Positions 1-4,842 of a stretch of 5,254 nt of DNA are shown one piece after another. A program made the translations under genes and the position numbers. Below the pieces are notes generated by a model. That model saw only the letters and a program-made list of their open reading frames with translations, was not told the origin of the DNA and did no database searches. This DNA is from Nanobdellota archaeon (GTDB lineage Archaea; Nanobdellota; Nanobdellia; Woesearchaeales; UBA12501), in NCBI GenBank assembly GCA_018812465.1, contig JAHJCS010000094.1:1-5254 (forward strand), given 5' to 3'. Positions within the stretch are counted from its first letter, which is position 1, and each line of letters opens with the position of its first letter.

Positions 1-20
1 GATTATAACTTAGAACTAAT

Positions 21-167
21 CTACTTCTTTTTCTTATTAATCTGCCTTCTCTTCTTATTCCTGTCTTTGGCTCTCTCGTTTGTTAGAAGTCGTCTGCAGT
101 CAACACACCACTTCCTGAGCTTATTCAGGCTTGGGATCTCGCAACCGCATTTCTGGCATGATACCAT
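21..167 (-). CDS. 48-residue zinc-binding basic mini-protein
   Basis: On the minus strand an ATG at 167 opens a 48-codon frame ending in TAG at 23-21. The product begins MVSCQKCGCEI and has Cys4, Cys7 and Cys9, then Cys21 and Cys24 (WCVDC), a CxxC-x13-CxxC pattern typical of a small zinc finger or ribbon. The second half (residues 25-48) is strongly basic with many Lys and Arg and ends in KKKK, which suggests nucleic-acid or ribosome binding. There is no membrane segment. The frame has no other in-frame ATG upstream before a stop, and a TATA box at 193-202 lies at the right distance. It diverges from the signal peptidase gene. No specific family is recognised; the zinc binding is read from the cysteines and the nucleic-acid role is inference. 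It is shorter than common gene-calling cutoffs. Confidence 0.72.
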   Translation of the reverse strand: MVSCQKCGCEIPSLNKLRKWCVDCRRLLTNERAKDRNKKRRQINKKKK

Positions 168-192
168 TGTTATATTTGGGAAACAAGCCCCC

Positions 193-202
193 TATTTAAA
201 TA
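193..202 (-). promoter_or_regulatory. TATA box for the 48-residue zinc protein
   Basis: TATTTAAATA is a perfect palindrome, so it could direct transcription either way. On the minus strand its centre is about 31 nt upstream of the ATG at 167. This predicts a transcript starting about 4-6 nt before the start codon. Assignment to the minus strand rests on this spacing; on the plus strand the nearest start codon (281) is too far and has its own box. Confidence 0.55.
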
Positions 203-246
203 TTTCTATTTGTTTAGTACTTTTAAGTAGTGTTATAATAAGAACC

Positions 247-254
247 TTTAAATA
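247..254 (+). promoter_or_regulatory. TATA box for the signal peptidase gene
   Basis: TTTAAATA is centred about 30 nt upstream of the ATG at 281. With the usual archaeal spacing of roughly 25 nt from TATA centre to transcription start, the mRNA would begin within a few nucleotides of the start codon, leaving no space for a Shine-Dalgarno site. Confidence 0.6.
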
Positions 255-280
255 TCAGTTATTCCCTAACTAGTAGTAAT

Positions 281-796
281 ATGGTTTGGGACTCTATCAG
301 GTGGATTGCTGCAATGTTTACAATGCTTTTCTTAGGCATTTTCATCGGCATGAATGCTTATTCAATATTCACTGGTTCTGGGATAGAAAAGCCATTATCA
401 CTCGGTATGTTTTCTTCAAGAAGCGCTGAGCTTGACTCTCCGTCAGATCATATAAGCGAGGATAATATCCATGTGTTCTCTGACAAAGTCGTCATTGACA
501 TAAAAGATGCTTCATGGGCGTCTTTCACAGACACAAACTCAATGGATCCATTCATAGATTCTGGAGCAAACAGCATTGAGGTCAGGCCGTCATCTGCTGA
601 GGATATCCAGATTGGTGATGTCATATCCTTCAGGACAGCGCTTGCTGATGGCCTGATAATTCACAGGGTTGTGGCTGCTGGAGCTGATGACTCTGGTGCT
701 TATTTTATAACTAAAGGAGACAACAATGACCTTGCTGATCCAGGAGCAAGAAGGTTTGAGGATATAACTGGGGTTGTTGTTGGCGTCATATACTAA
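281..796 (+). CDS. Archaeal-type signal peptidase I (S26B-like), membrane-anchored
   Basis: This is a likely signal peptidase, a serine protease that removes signal peptides from secreted proteins on the outer face of the membrane. Residues 7-30 form one hydrophobic membrane segment. The catalytic domain shows the expected boxes in order: NSMDPF with candidate nucleophile Ser87, GDVISFR at 112-118, IIHRVV with His128 in place of the bacterial Lys, and TKGDNND at 144-150 with Asp147 and Asp150 as candidate acidic residues. His instead of Lys is the archaeal/ER (SEC11-like) arrangement. At 171 residues it is compact. Unusually, a polar, probably exposed linker (about 31-70) separates the membrane segment from the Ser box, which in classical enzymes comes soon after it. 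It could instead be a specialised S26-family protease with a restricted substrate. The ATG at 281 fits the TATA box at 247-254. Confidence 0.85.
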   Translation: MVWDSIRWIAAMFTMLFLGIFIGMNAYSIFTGSGIEKPLSLGMFSSRSAELDSPSDHISEDNIHVFSDKVVIDIKDASWASFTDTNSMDPFIDSGANSIEVRPSSAEDIQIGDVISFRTALADGLIIHRVVAAGADDSGAYFITKGDNNDLADPGARRFEDITGVVVGVIY

Positions 797-822
797 GAAT
801 ATATCCTAAGATTTACTAAAGA

Positions 823-830
823 TTTAAAAA
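823..830 (+). promoter_or_regulatory. TATA box for map
   Basis: TTTAAAAA is centred about 27 nt before the ATG at 854, inside the 57-bp gap after the signal peptidase gene. The spacing predicts a leaderless map transcript independent of the upstream gene. Confidence 0.5.
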
Positions 831-853
831 AGAAGAGTTTCTTTTTCTATACC

Positions 854-1753
854 ATGGCAGTTGAAGGTTTAGAGCAATACAGAAAAGCAGGAAAGATAGC
901 TTCTCAGGCAAGGCAGTTTGGTGTCGGCCTGATCAAAATAGGTGCTTCTTTGTCTGATGTGACTGAACAGATAGAGCAGAAAATACTCTCTTTAGGGGGA
1001 GAGCTTGCGTTTCCAACACAGATATCCCTAAATGAGATAGCTGCGCATTACTGCTCAACTCCAGAAGATAAGTCAGTCTTCAAAGAGGATGATCTTGTAA
1101 AGCTTGACGTAGGAGTCCATGTTGACGGCTATGTCGCTGACACTGCTGTGACAATTGACTTAAGCAAGGACCATAAGCATGATAAGATAATCAAGACATC
1201 AAAAGAAGCTCTCCAGAAAGCTATCAGCATTGTAAAGCCGGGTATAAAGACAAGGGAGATCGGCAAGGCAATCCAGGAGATTGTGACAAGCCAGGGTTTT
1301 GCTCCTGTCCGAAATCTCGGAGGCCATGGTGTCGGAAGATTCATGATTCACGGCCCGCCGGCAATACCTAATTATGATAATGGAGATAATTCTATGATTG
1401 AAGAAGGCATGGTCTTTGCAATAGAGCCTTTTGTCTCTGCAGGCGCAGGCATAGTCTATGAGCGCGAGAATGCAAATGTTTTCATGATGACTGGCATGAA
1501 GCCCGTCAGGAATATGATGACTCGCAGCGTGATGAAAGAGATTGACAAGTTTAAAGGCCTGCCATTCACCGAAAGATGGCTTGTGAGAGCTGGCCTCTCA
1601 GTCCCAAAGATCAATTTTGCGCTCAATGAGATAGACAATCTTGGCATACTGAAGAAATTCCCTCCACTGCCAGACAAGAACAAAGGTCTTGTGAGCCAGG
1701 CAGAGCATACCCTCATTGTCACAAAAGACGGTTGTGAGGTCACGACTGAGTAA
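854..1753 (+). CDS. map: Methionine aminopeptidase, type II
   Basis: The product removes the initiator methionine from nascent proteins whose second residue is small. It is a cytosolic dinuclear metal enzyme of the pita-bread fold (peptidase M24). All five metal ligands can be placed: Asp85 (KLDVGVHVDG), Asp96 (VADTAV), His158 (GGHGVG), Glu191 (AIEPF) and Glu284 (QAEHTLIV). His65 in NEIAAHY and His166 in MIHGPP match the conserved substrate-site histidines. The roughly 60-residue helical insert between Glu191 and Glu284 (about 218-273) marks the type II class found in archaea and eukaryotes. The length of 299 residues is normal for archaeal enzymes, which lack the eukaryotic N-terminal extension. 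The start ATG fits the TATA box at 823-830. The gene follows the signal peptidase on the same strand, so two N-terminal processing enzymes sit together. Confidence 0.97.
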   Translation: MAVEGLEQYRKAGKIASQARQFGVGLIKIGASLSDVTEQIEQKILSLGGELAFPTQISLNEIAAHYCSTPEDKSVFKEDDLVKLDVGVHVDGYVADTAVTIDLSKDHKHDKIIKTSKEALQKAISIVKPGIKTREIGKAIQEIVTSQGFAPVRNLGGHGVGRFMIHGPPAIPNYDNGDNSMIEEGMVFAIEPFVSAGAGIVYERENANVFMMTGMKPVRNMMTRSVMKEIDKFKGLPFTERWLVRAGLSVPKINFALNEIDNLGILKKFPPLPDKNKGLVSQAEHTLIVTKDGCEVTTE

Positions 1754-1800
1754 TTCCCCTTATTTCTGCCGGAAATCCTCCAAAAATAAAGCGAAACCAA

Positions 1801-1807
1801 TATAAAT
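1801..1807 (+). promoter_or_regulatory. TATA box for the three-gene small-protein operon
   Basis: TATAAAT is centred 26 nt upstream of the ATG at 1830, the start of a 38-residue membrane peptide. This spacing supports the ATG at 1830 as the first start of the operon, leaderless. It does not fit the TATG at 1812-1814 or the longer frame beginning at 1817. Confidence 0.55.
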
Positions 1808-1829
1808 GATTATGACTTGATATCTTCTC

Positions 1830-1946
1830 ATGAGCATGAACAAAACAATCAGCTTTTTGAAAGAGATAGACTACATCCAGGTAATAGGATGGATACTTAT
1901 TATTGTGACTATAATACTTCTGCTGGATGTGCAGGGAATAATATGA
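1830..1946 (+). CDS. 38-residue single-span membrane mini-protein
   Basis: A 39-codon frame beginning MSMNKTISFLKEIDY ends in the TGA at 1944-1946. The first ~16 residues are polar to amphipathic, residues about 17-33 form a strongly hydrophobic membrane segment rich in Ile, Leu and Val, and the tail is short (DVQGII). Three observations support it as a real gene: a TATA box 26 nt upstream, a 4-nt ATGA overlap with the next gene, and clean membrane-peptide composition. A second in-frame ATG at 1836 is possible, but the first fits the promoter better. No family is recognised. As a first gene translationally coupled to a two-span membrane protein, it could be a small partner subunit; that is inference. 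Confidence 0.7.
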   Translation: MSMNKTISFLKEIDYIQVIGWILIIVTIILLLDVQGII

Positions 1947-2287
1947 GAAAGCAAAGAATACATCAGATTGTGCTTTACATAATCATTACAGTGCTTGCTG
2001 CAATATTTATTTACCAGGCATTAAGAAAGGTGGCTGGGCATTCCTGGCAGATAGAAAGCCTTGTTCTTGTGCTCATAGCATCAACACTGGCAGTTGCTGT
2101 CTCAAACAGGGCAAAAGTCAGCGAGCTTAATGGAGAATTCAGGCATTTCAAAAGGAGTTTTGGAGCTTTGGCTTCTGATTTCAAGGAAATGAGAAAAGAT
2201 TTTCATAATCTTAAGACCGCGCAGGAAAAATTCAACAATTGGTCAAGGATACAATTCAATGAGATAAAGAGAGATATTGCAAAATGA
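1943..2287 (+). CDS. Two-span membrane protein with long charged helix, unknown function
   Basis: The product has 114 residues, beginning MRKQRIHQIV. Residues about 8-26 and 37-54 are hydrophobic membrane segments separated by a short loop (KVAGHSWQIE). Residues about 56-113 are a highly charged, cysteine-free stretch likely to form a long helix or coiled coil, probably in the cytoplasm. The frame is open back to an ATG at 1817, but those 42 extra codons overlap the 38-residue membrane gene, give a polar Asn/Asp/Tyr-rich sequence, and do not fit the promoter. The ATGA overlap at 1943-1946 makes 1943 the likely start, reached by translational coupling. It overlaps the zinc-ribbon gene downstream in the same way. 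Such an anchor plus helix could serve as a scaffold or oligomerisation module; no family is recognised. Confidence 0.8.
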   Translation: MRKQRIHQIVLYIIITVLAAIFIYQALRKVAGHSWQIESLVLVLIASTLAVAVSNRAKVSELNGEFRHFKRSFGALASDFKEMRKDFHNLKTAQEKFNNWSRIQFNEIKRDIAK

Positions 2288-2391
2288 AATGTCCAAACTG
2301 CGGTGCTGAGATGGGGAATAAGAGAGGCCCTACAAACCAGATTCTCTGGCATTCTTATCATTGCTCTGAATGCGGTTATGATGAGCATTGA
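2284..2391 (+). CDS. 35-residue zinc-ribbon mini-protein
   Basis: A 36-codon frame starts at the ATG that overlaps the previous stop (ATGA, 2284-2287) and ends in TGA at 2389-2391. The sequence starts MKCPNCGAEM and ends YHCSECGYDEH, so Cys3 and Cys6 (CPNCG) pair with Cys27 and Cys30 (CSECG) as a textbook four-cysteine zinc ribbon joined by a 20-residue loop. There is nothing outside the ribbon. Zinc ribbons of this kind bind nucleic acids or proteins; which applies here cannot be told. The double overlap makes it the third gene of one operon with two membrane proteins, which is an odd pairing for a free zinc ribbon. Confidence 0.75.
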   Translation: MKCPNCGAEMGNKRGPTNQILWHSYHCSECGYDEH

Positions 2392-2392
2392 A

Positions 2393-2404
2393 GGCTTTAA
2401 AGCC
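2393..2404. repeat. 12-bp perfect palindrome after the operon
   Basis: GGCTTTAAAGCC reads the same on both strands and begins one base after the zinc-ribbon stop codon. It is too short and too AU-centred for a strong RNA hairpin terminator. It could be an operator site or chance; it contains a TTTAAA core like the local TATA boxes. Confidence 0.3.
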
Positions 2405-2456
2405 ATTTTAAGCCAAATATATTCTTTCTGACTGTATAGTAATTAAAACCCAAAGC

Positions 2457-2465
2457 TTTAAATAA
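2457..2465 (+). promoter_or_regulatory. TATA box (with purine-rich BRE) for the 167-residue gene
   Basis: TTTAAATAA is preceded by the A-rich CAAAGC (2451-2456), a plausible BRE bound by TFB. Its centre lies 27 nt upstream of the ATG at 2488, so the transcript is predicted to be leaderless. It closely resembles the promoter of the gene at 3118. Confidence 0.6.
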
Positions 2466-2487
2466 CCCTTCTTTAAAACCTCTTATA

Positions 2488-2991
2488 ATGGAAGAATCAA
2501 GGGTTTATACAGGAAATCATTATAGGACTCAAGGGATTGTAGATGCTGCTCTGGAAGGCATGTGCAGCAATGGTTTCATAGCAAAGGAAGCAGCTGTTAT
2601 CTCAGAGATGAGCGGGAAATCAGGGCTTCCTGCAGAGGATCTTGCAGCAAAAAGATTCTTTACCTCTGTTTTCTATACTGTCGCAAATGAAGTAGGTTAT
2701 TCTAGGGGACCAATAAAAATTAATCATGTCTCTCAAGGGTTTATGGGGCAAGATATTTCAAAGATTGCAGAGCCTGACCCAAGTGTAAGAGAGCATCTTG
2801 GCCAGACTAAATTCAGGAAACCATATTTTGAAGGTCCTTTGAGGGTTGCAGAGATGCTGTTGCTTTCAGATAAGGTTGTTGATGGTTATATCAATGCTGT
2901 GCTTTCAGAGATAGGCTCATCAATTCAGACTGTTTCAGACAACAGGCCTTCTGAGAGAGTTGATGGTGTGCCTGATCAGCCAAGAGTATAA
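2488..2991 (+). CDS. Conserved-looking soluble protein of unknown function, 167 residues
   Basis: This protein is not recognised. It has 167 residues, no signal peptide and no membrane segment. Residues about 13-72 look mainly helical, with a single cysteine (Cys26) and an acidic/Ala stretch (AEDLAAKRFF). A Gly/Pro-rich loop (about 73-115) follows, then a hydrophobic helical pair (PLRVAEMLLLSDKVVDGYINAVLSEI, about 117-142 in two parts by charge pattern). The last ~20 residues are Ser/Pro/Asp/Arg-rich and probably disordered. Codon use matches the neighbours, and the reading frame starts exactly where the TATA box at 2457-2465 predicts. The gene is a single transcription unit, with T-rich DNA after the stop (2999-3019). 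I assign no function. Confidence 0.8.
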   Translation: MEESRVYTGNHYRTQGIVDAALEGMCSNGFIAKEAAVISEMSGKSGLPAEDLAAKRFFTSVFYTVANEVGYSRGPIKINHVSQGFMGQDISKIAEPDPSVREHLGQTKFRKPYFEGPLRVAEMLLLSDKVVDGYINAVLSEIGSSIQTVSDNRPSERVDGVPDQPRV

Positions 2992-2998
2992 TCTCTCA

Positions 2999-3020
2999 GT
3001 TTTCTTATATATGTTTTTCT
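2999..3020 (+). terminator. T-rich archaeal-type terminator candidate
   Basis: Two T tracts (four Ts at 3000-3003 and five at 3014-3018) within a T-rich stretch follow 8 nt after the stop codon of the 167-residue gene. Archaeal transcription often ends at such U-runs without a hairpin. No stem-loop is seen. Confidence 0.35.
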
Positions 3021-3088
3021 CGCTGAATAGGAATCTAGGATTGCACACTATTATTTAACCACCAAACAGTAGTATCATACCAAAAGCC

Positions 3089-3096
3089 TTAAATAT
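3089..3096 (+). promoter_or_regulatory. TATA box (with A-rich BRE) for the receiver-like gene
   Basis: TTAAATAT with CAAAAGCC just upstream (3081-3088) is centred 26 nt before the ATG at 3118, predicting a leaderless mRNA. The element and its distance to the start nearly copy the promoter of the preceding gene. Confidence 0.6.
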
Positions 3097-3117
3097 GACC
3101 TTGTATAACCTTATTAT

Positions 3118-3525
3118 ATGAGCAATACAGAGCCTCTCGCAAGGGTTCTTGTCCTTGACAATATGGGAACAAGGGCAAGATTCAACCAACTGAGAACGTT
3201 TGATGTAGATTTTGATCTAGTTCATAATGACCAGACTTTTTTTCAAAGGCTAGCAAGCGCAAGAATCAACCAAGAGAGGGGTTATGACGCGTTTATTGTC
3301 AATATAGAAGGGCCAGCAAACACTAATTTTGCAAGAATAGCCAGGTATATGCGGTCAGACATCTCTATTATTGCACTGGCTGATGGAGGCTCTCCAATCA
3401 AAGATTCTGAATCTGCATCTTTCTATGGATTTGATGGATATCTCCATAACCCTTTCCATACAGACGATGCAGTCCAGGCAATTGCAATGTGCCTTGAGAA
3501 AAGAACCAATCAATATATTGGCTGA
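3118..3525 (+). CDS. Stand-alone degenerate receiver (CheY-like) domain protein
   Basis: This 135-residue protein matches the order of a response-regulator receiver fold. Strand 1 is ARVLVLDN with Asp14, strand 3 is YDAFIVNIEGP (57-66), strand 4 is ISIIALADGG (82-91), and the last strand is DGYLHNPF (106-113), followed by a helix (DDAVQAIAMCLEK). Key phosphorylation residues look lost. Asn62 stands where the phosphoacceptor Asp is expected (cf. LLDxxMP), Ala88 where the switch Thr/Ser is expected, and Asn111 replaces the Lys of the KPF motif while the following Pro-Phe is kept. The assignment comes from pattern matching by eye. If it is right, this is a pseudo-receiver acting by protein contacts rather than phosphotransfer. 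There is no DNA-binding or other output domain, and no histidine kinase is nearby. An unrelated Rossmann-like protein is the main alternative. Confidence 0.65.
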   Translation: MSNTEPLARVLVLDNMGTRARFNQLRTFDVDFDLVHNDQTFFQRLASARINQERGYDAFIVNIEGPANTNFARIARYMRSDISIIALADGGSPIKDSESASFYGFDGYLHNPFHTDDAVQAIAMCLEKRTNQYIG

Positions 3526-3578
3526 AGATAATCTCTTATTTTATCACTCTTTAAACCATTTCTTAGAAAAAGACATTA
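3526..3578. other. Convergent intergenic region
   Basis: The 53 bp between the receiver-like gene and hisS hold the 3' ends of both convergent transcripts. T-rich stretches follow the plus-strand gene (TTATTTTATC, 3537-3546), and on the minus strand a run of five Ts (A run at 3567-3571) follows hisS. Either may act as a U-run terminator. No hairpin or gene is seen. Confidence 0.4.
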
Positions 3579-4811
3579 TCAGATATTGACATTCACTTCT
3601 TTTCCTGTCTTCATGTCTTTGACCTTGACCACTTTCTTCTTTATCTCATCATCTCCTATGATCATCACTCTCCTGGCTTTTGTCTTGTTTGCATAGTCCA
3701 TCTGCTTGCTGATGCTTCTTCCCATAAGGTCAACTTCAACAGAAGATTTATCCCTCAATTTGTCAGCAACCCTTAAAGCATGCTTCATTGCTTTTTCTCC
3801 CATAGGCGCTATATAATATTCAACACCAAAGTCAGTCTTTGGCAGAAGCTTCTTTTCTTCAAGAAGAAGCTGGAGAGTCGCAAATCCTATGGCAAATCCT
3901 GTTGCAGGGCATTTTCCGCCTCCCAAAAGCTCTACAAGACTATCATATCTTCCTCCTCCTGCAATGCTTCTCAGATTTCCTTTCCTGTCAAATACCTCAA
4001 ATACAGTTCCAGTATAATATGAAAGGCCTCTTGCTGTAGAGAGGTCAAGTTCAATGAAATCTTTCCTGGATCTCAGCATCTCAAACACTTTCCTGAGATT
4101 GTCAAGCCCTGCTGACTTCAGGCTTATCTTGTCAACATCCTTAGTCTTCAGGAAGCTCTTGAGCTTCTTTATGTCCCCTGCATTGAGCGATGCTTTCTCA
4201 AGCTCCTTGTCCCATGCTTCAGGAGGCATCTTAAGCTTCTTGTCAATTATCCTGAATAATTCCTCATAATTGTCAATCTCCATGCTCTTGATGAAATCCT
4301 GCAGAAGGACTCTGTTGTTTATCCTCACAACAAAGTCCTTGCTTGTCAGGCCAAGGCATCTAAGGCAGTCAATTGCCATGCTTATTATCTCAGCATCTGC
4401 CTCAGGCCGATCAGAGCCGAACAATTCAACACTCAGTTGATAGAATTCCCTCAGCCTGCCTGCCTGCGGTCTCTCATATCTCCACATCCTGCTTATACCA
4501 AACCACTTGACAGGTTTTGGAAGCTCCATCTGTTTCTCAATGAACATCCTTGTGAATGGCACAGTAAGGTCAAACCTCAGGCCAAACTCCTCTTTGTCCT
4601 TTCCTTCTCCTTTGCTCTCCAGAAGGAATATCTGCTGTTTTATCTCCTCACCCTGCTTTGCTGTGAGCAAGGATATTGACTCAAATGCAGGAGCTTCTAT
4701 CTCTTTGTATCCATAACCTGATGCAGTGCATCGTAGGCTGTCAGCTATCTTGCTGAAAACAGCCTTGTCTTCTGGGAAGAAATCCTTTGTGCCTTTTGGT
4801 TTCTGGTACAT
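3579..4811 (-). CDS. hisS: Histidyl-tRNA synthetase
   Basis: This class II aminoacyl-tRNA synthetase charges tRNA-His with histidine. Numbered from the ATG at 4811 (410 residues), it starts MYQKPKGTKDFFPED. Motif 1 is around YKEIEAPAFE (35-44), and LRFDLTVPFTR lies at 78-88. Motif 2 is WFGISRMWRYERPQ through REFYQ (103-125), the HisRS signature is ARGLSYYTGTVFE (260-272) with Arg261, and the glycine loop is AGGGRYD (284-290). The C-terminal domain (about 327-410) is the anticodon-binding fold (YYIAPMG, then MIIGDDE), so this is a true synthetase rather than HisZ. Motif 3 reads GFAIGFATL (305-313), with Thr312 where GxERL-type enzymes have Arg. A GTG at 4820 extends the frame by three codons, but it lies inside the GGTGAGG ribosome-binding sequence and too close to the TATA box, so ATG is preferred. 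The gene follows hisD with 24 bp between. Confidence 0.96.
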   Translation of the reverse strand: MYQKPKGTKDFFPEDKAVFSKIADSLRCTASGYGYKEIEAPAFESISLLTAKQGEEIKQQIFLLESKGEGKDKEEFGLRFDLTVPFTRMFIEKQMELPKPVKWFGISRMWRYERPQAGRLREFYQLSVELFGSDRPEADAEIISMAIDCLRCLGLTSKDFVVRINNRVLLQDFIKSMEIDNYEELFRIIDKKLKMPPEAWDKELEKASLNAGDIKKLKSFLKTKDVDKISLKSAGLDNLRKVFEMLRSRKDFIELDLSTARGLSYYTGTVFEVFDRKGNLRSIAGGGRYDSLVELLGGGKCPATGFAIGFATLQLLLEEKKLLPKTDFGVEYYIAPMGEKAMKHALRVADKLRDKSSVEVDLMGRSISKQMDYANKTKARRVMIIGDDEIKKKVVKVKDMKTGKEVNVNI

Positions 4812-4816
4812 AATCC

Positions 4817-4821
4817 TCACC
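4817..4821 (-). promoter_or_regulatory. Shine-Dalgarno site of hisS; decides the start codon
   Basis: On the minus strand GGTGA lies 5 nt before the ATG at 4811, a good match to the archaeal anti-Shine-Dalgarno consensus. The alternative GTG start (4820-4818) is part of this motif, which argues against it. The site can only act on transcripts that read in from hisD, because a transcript from the TATA box at 4835-4842 would begin near the ATG. Confidence 0.5.
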
Positions 4822-4834
4822 TTGTTAGTTTTTG

Positions 4835-4842
4835 TTTATATA
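4835..4842 (-). promoter_or_regulatory. Internal TATA box for hisS, overlapping the hisD stop
   Basis: TATATAAA on the minus strand is centred 27 nt upstream of the hisS ATG and overlaps the hisD stop codon (TAA, 4838-4836). It would give a leaderless hisS mRNA, letting the essential synthetase be expressed independently of the his biosynthetic transcript. Confidence 0.5.

Noticed and set aside
1..273. Plus-strand hydrophobic open frame (open from the window edge; internal TTG at 67)
   Set aside because: It lies opposite the minus-strand zinc-finger gene with its ordered cysteines and runs through two TATA boxes. Its hydrophobic look (Phe/Leu) is the antisense of a Lys/Arg-rich tail. No good start is present in the window, though a membrane-protein C-terminus cannot be fully excluded.
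1129..1800. Two minus-strand frames opposite map
   Set aside because: They are antisense shadows of a fully conserved methionine aminopeptidase, with no promoter or recognisable protein features.
1817..1942. N-terminal extension of the two-span membrane protein from the ATG at 1817
   Set aside because: The 42 codons overlap the 38-residue membrane gene in another frame, are polar and Asn/Tyr/Cys-rich, and do not fit the TATA spacing. The ATGA overlap marks 1943 as the start.
3371..3589. 72-codon plus-strand frame overlapping the receiver-like gene
   Set aside because: It is a shadow in another frame: no promoter or ribosome-binding site, unnatural composition, and it runs into the convergent hisS 3' end.
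3579..4811. HisZ (ATP-PRTase regulatory paralogue of HisRS) because of the his-gene neighbour
   Set aside because: The protein keeps motif 1, motif 2, the RGLSYYTG signature and a full C-terminal anticodon-binding domain, which HisZ lacks; only motif 3 is unusual.
4812..4820. GTG start for hisS at 4820
   Set aside because: The GTG is within the GGTGAGG ribosome-binding sequence and only about 18 nt from the TATA centre. HisRS proteins normally start just before the KPKGTKDF motif, which the ATG at 4811 satisfies.
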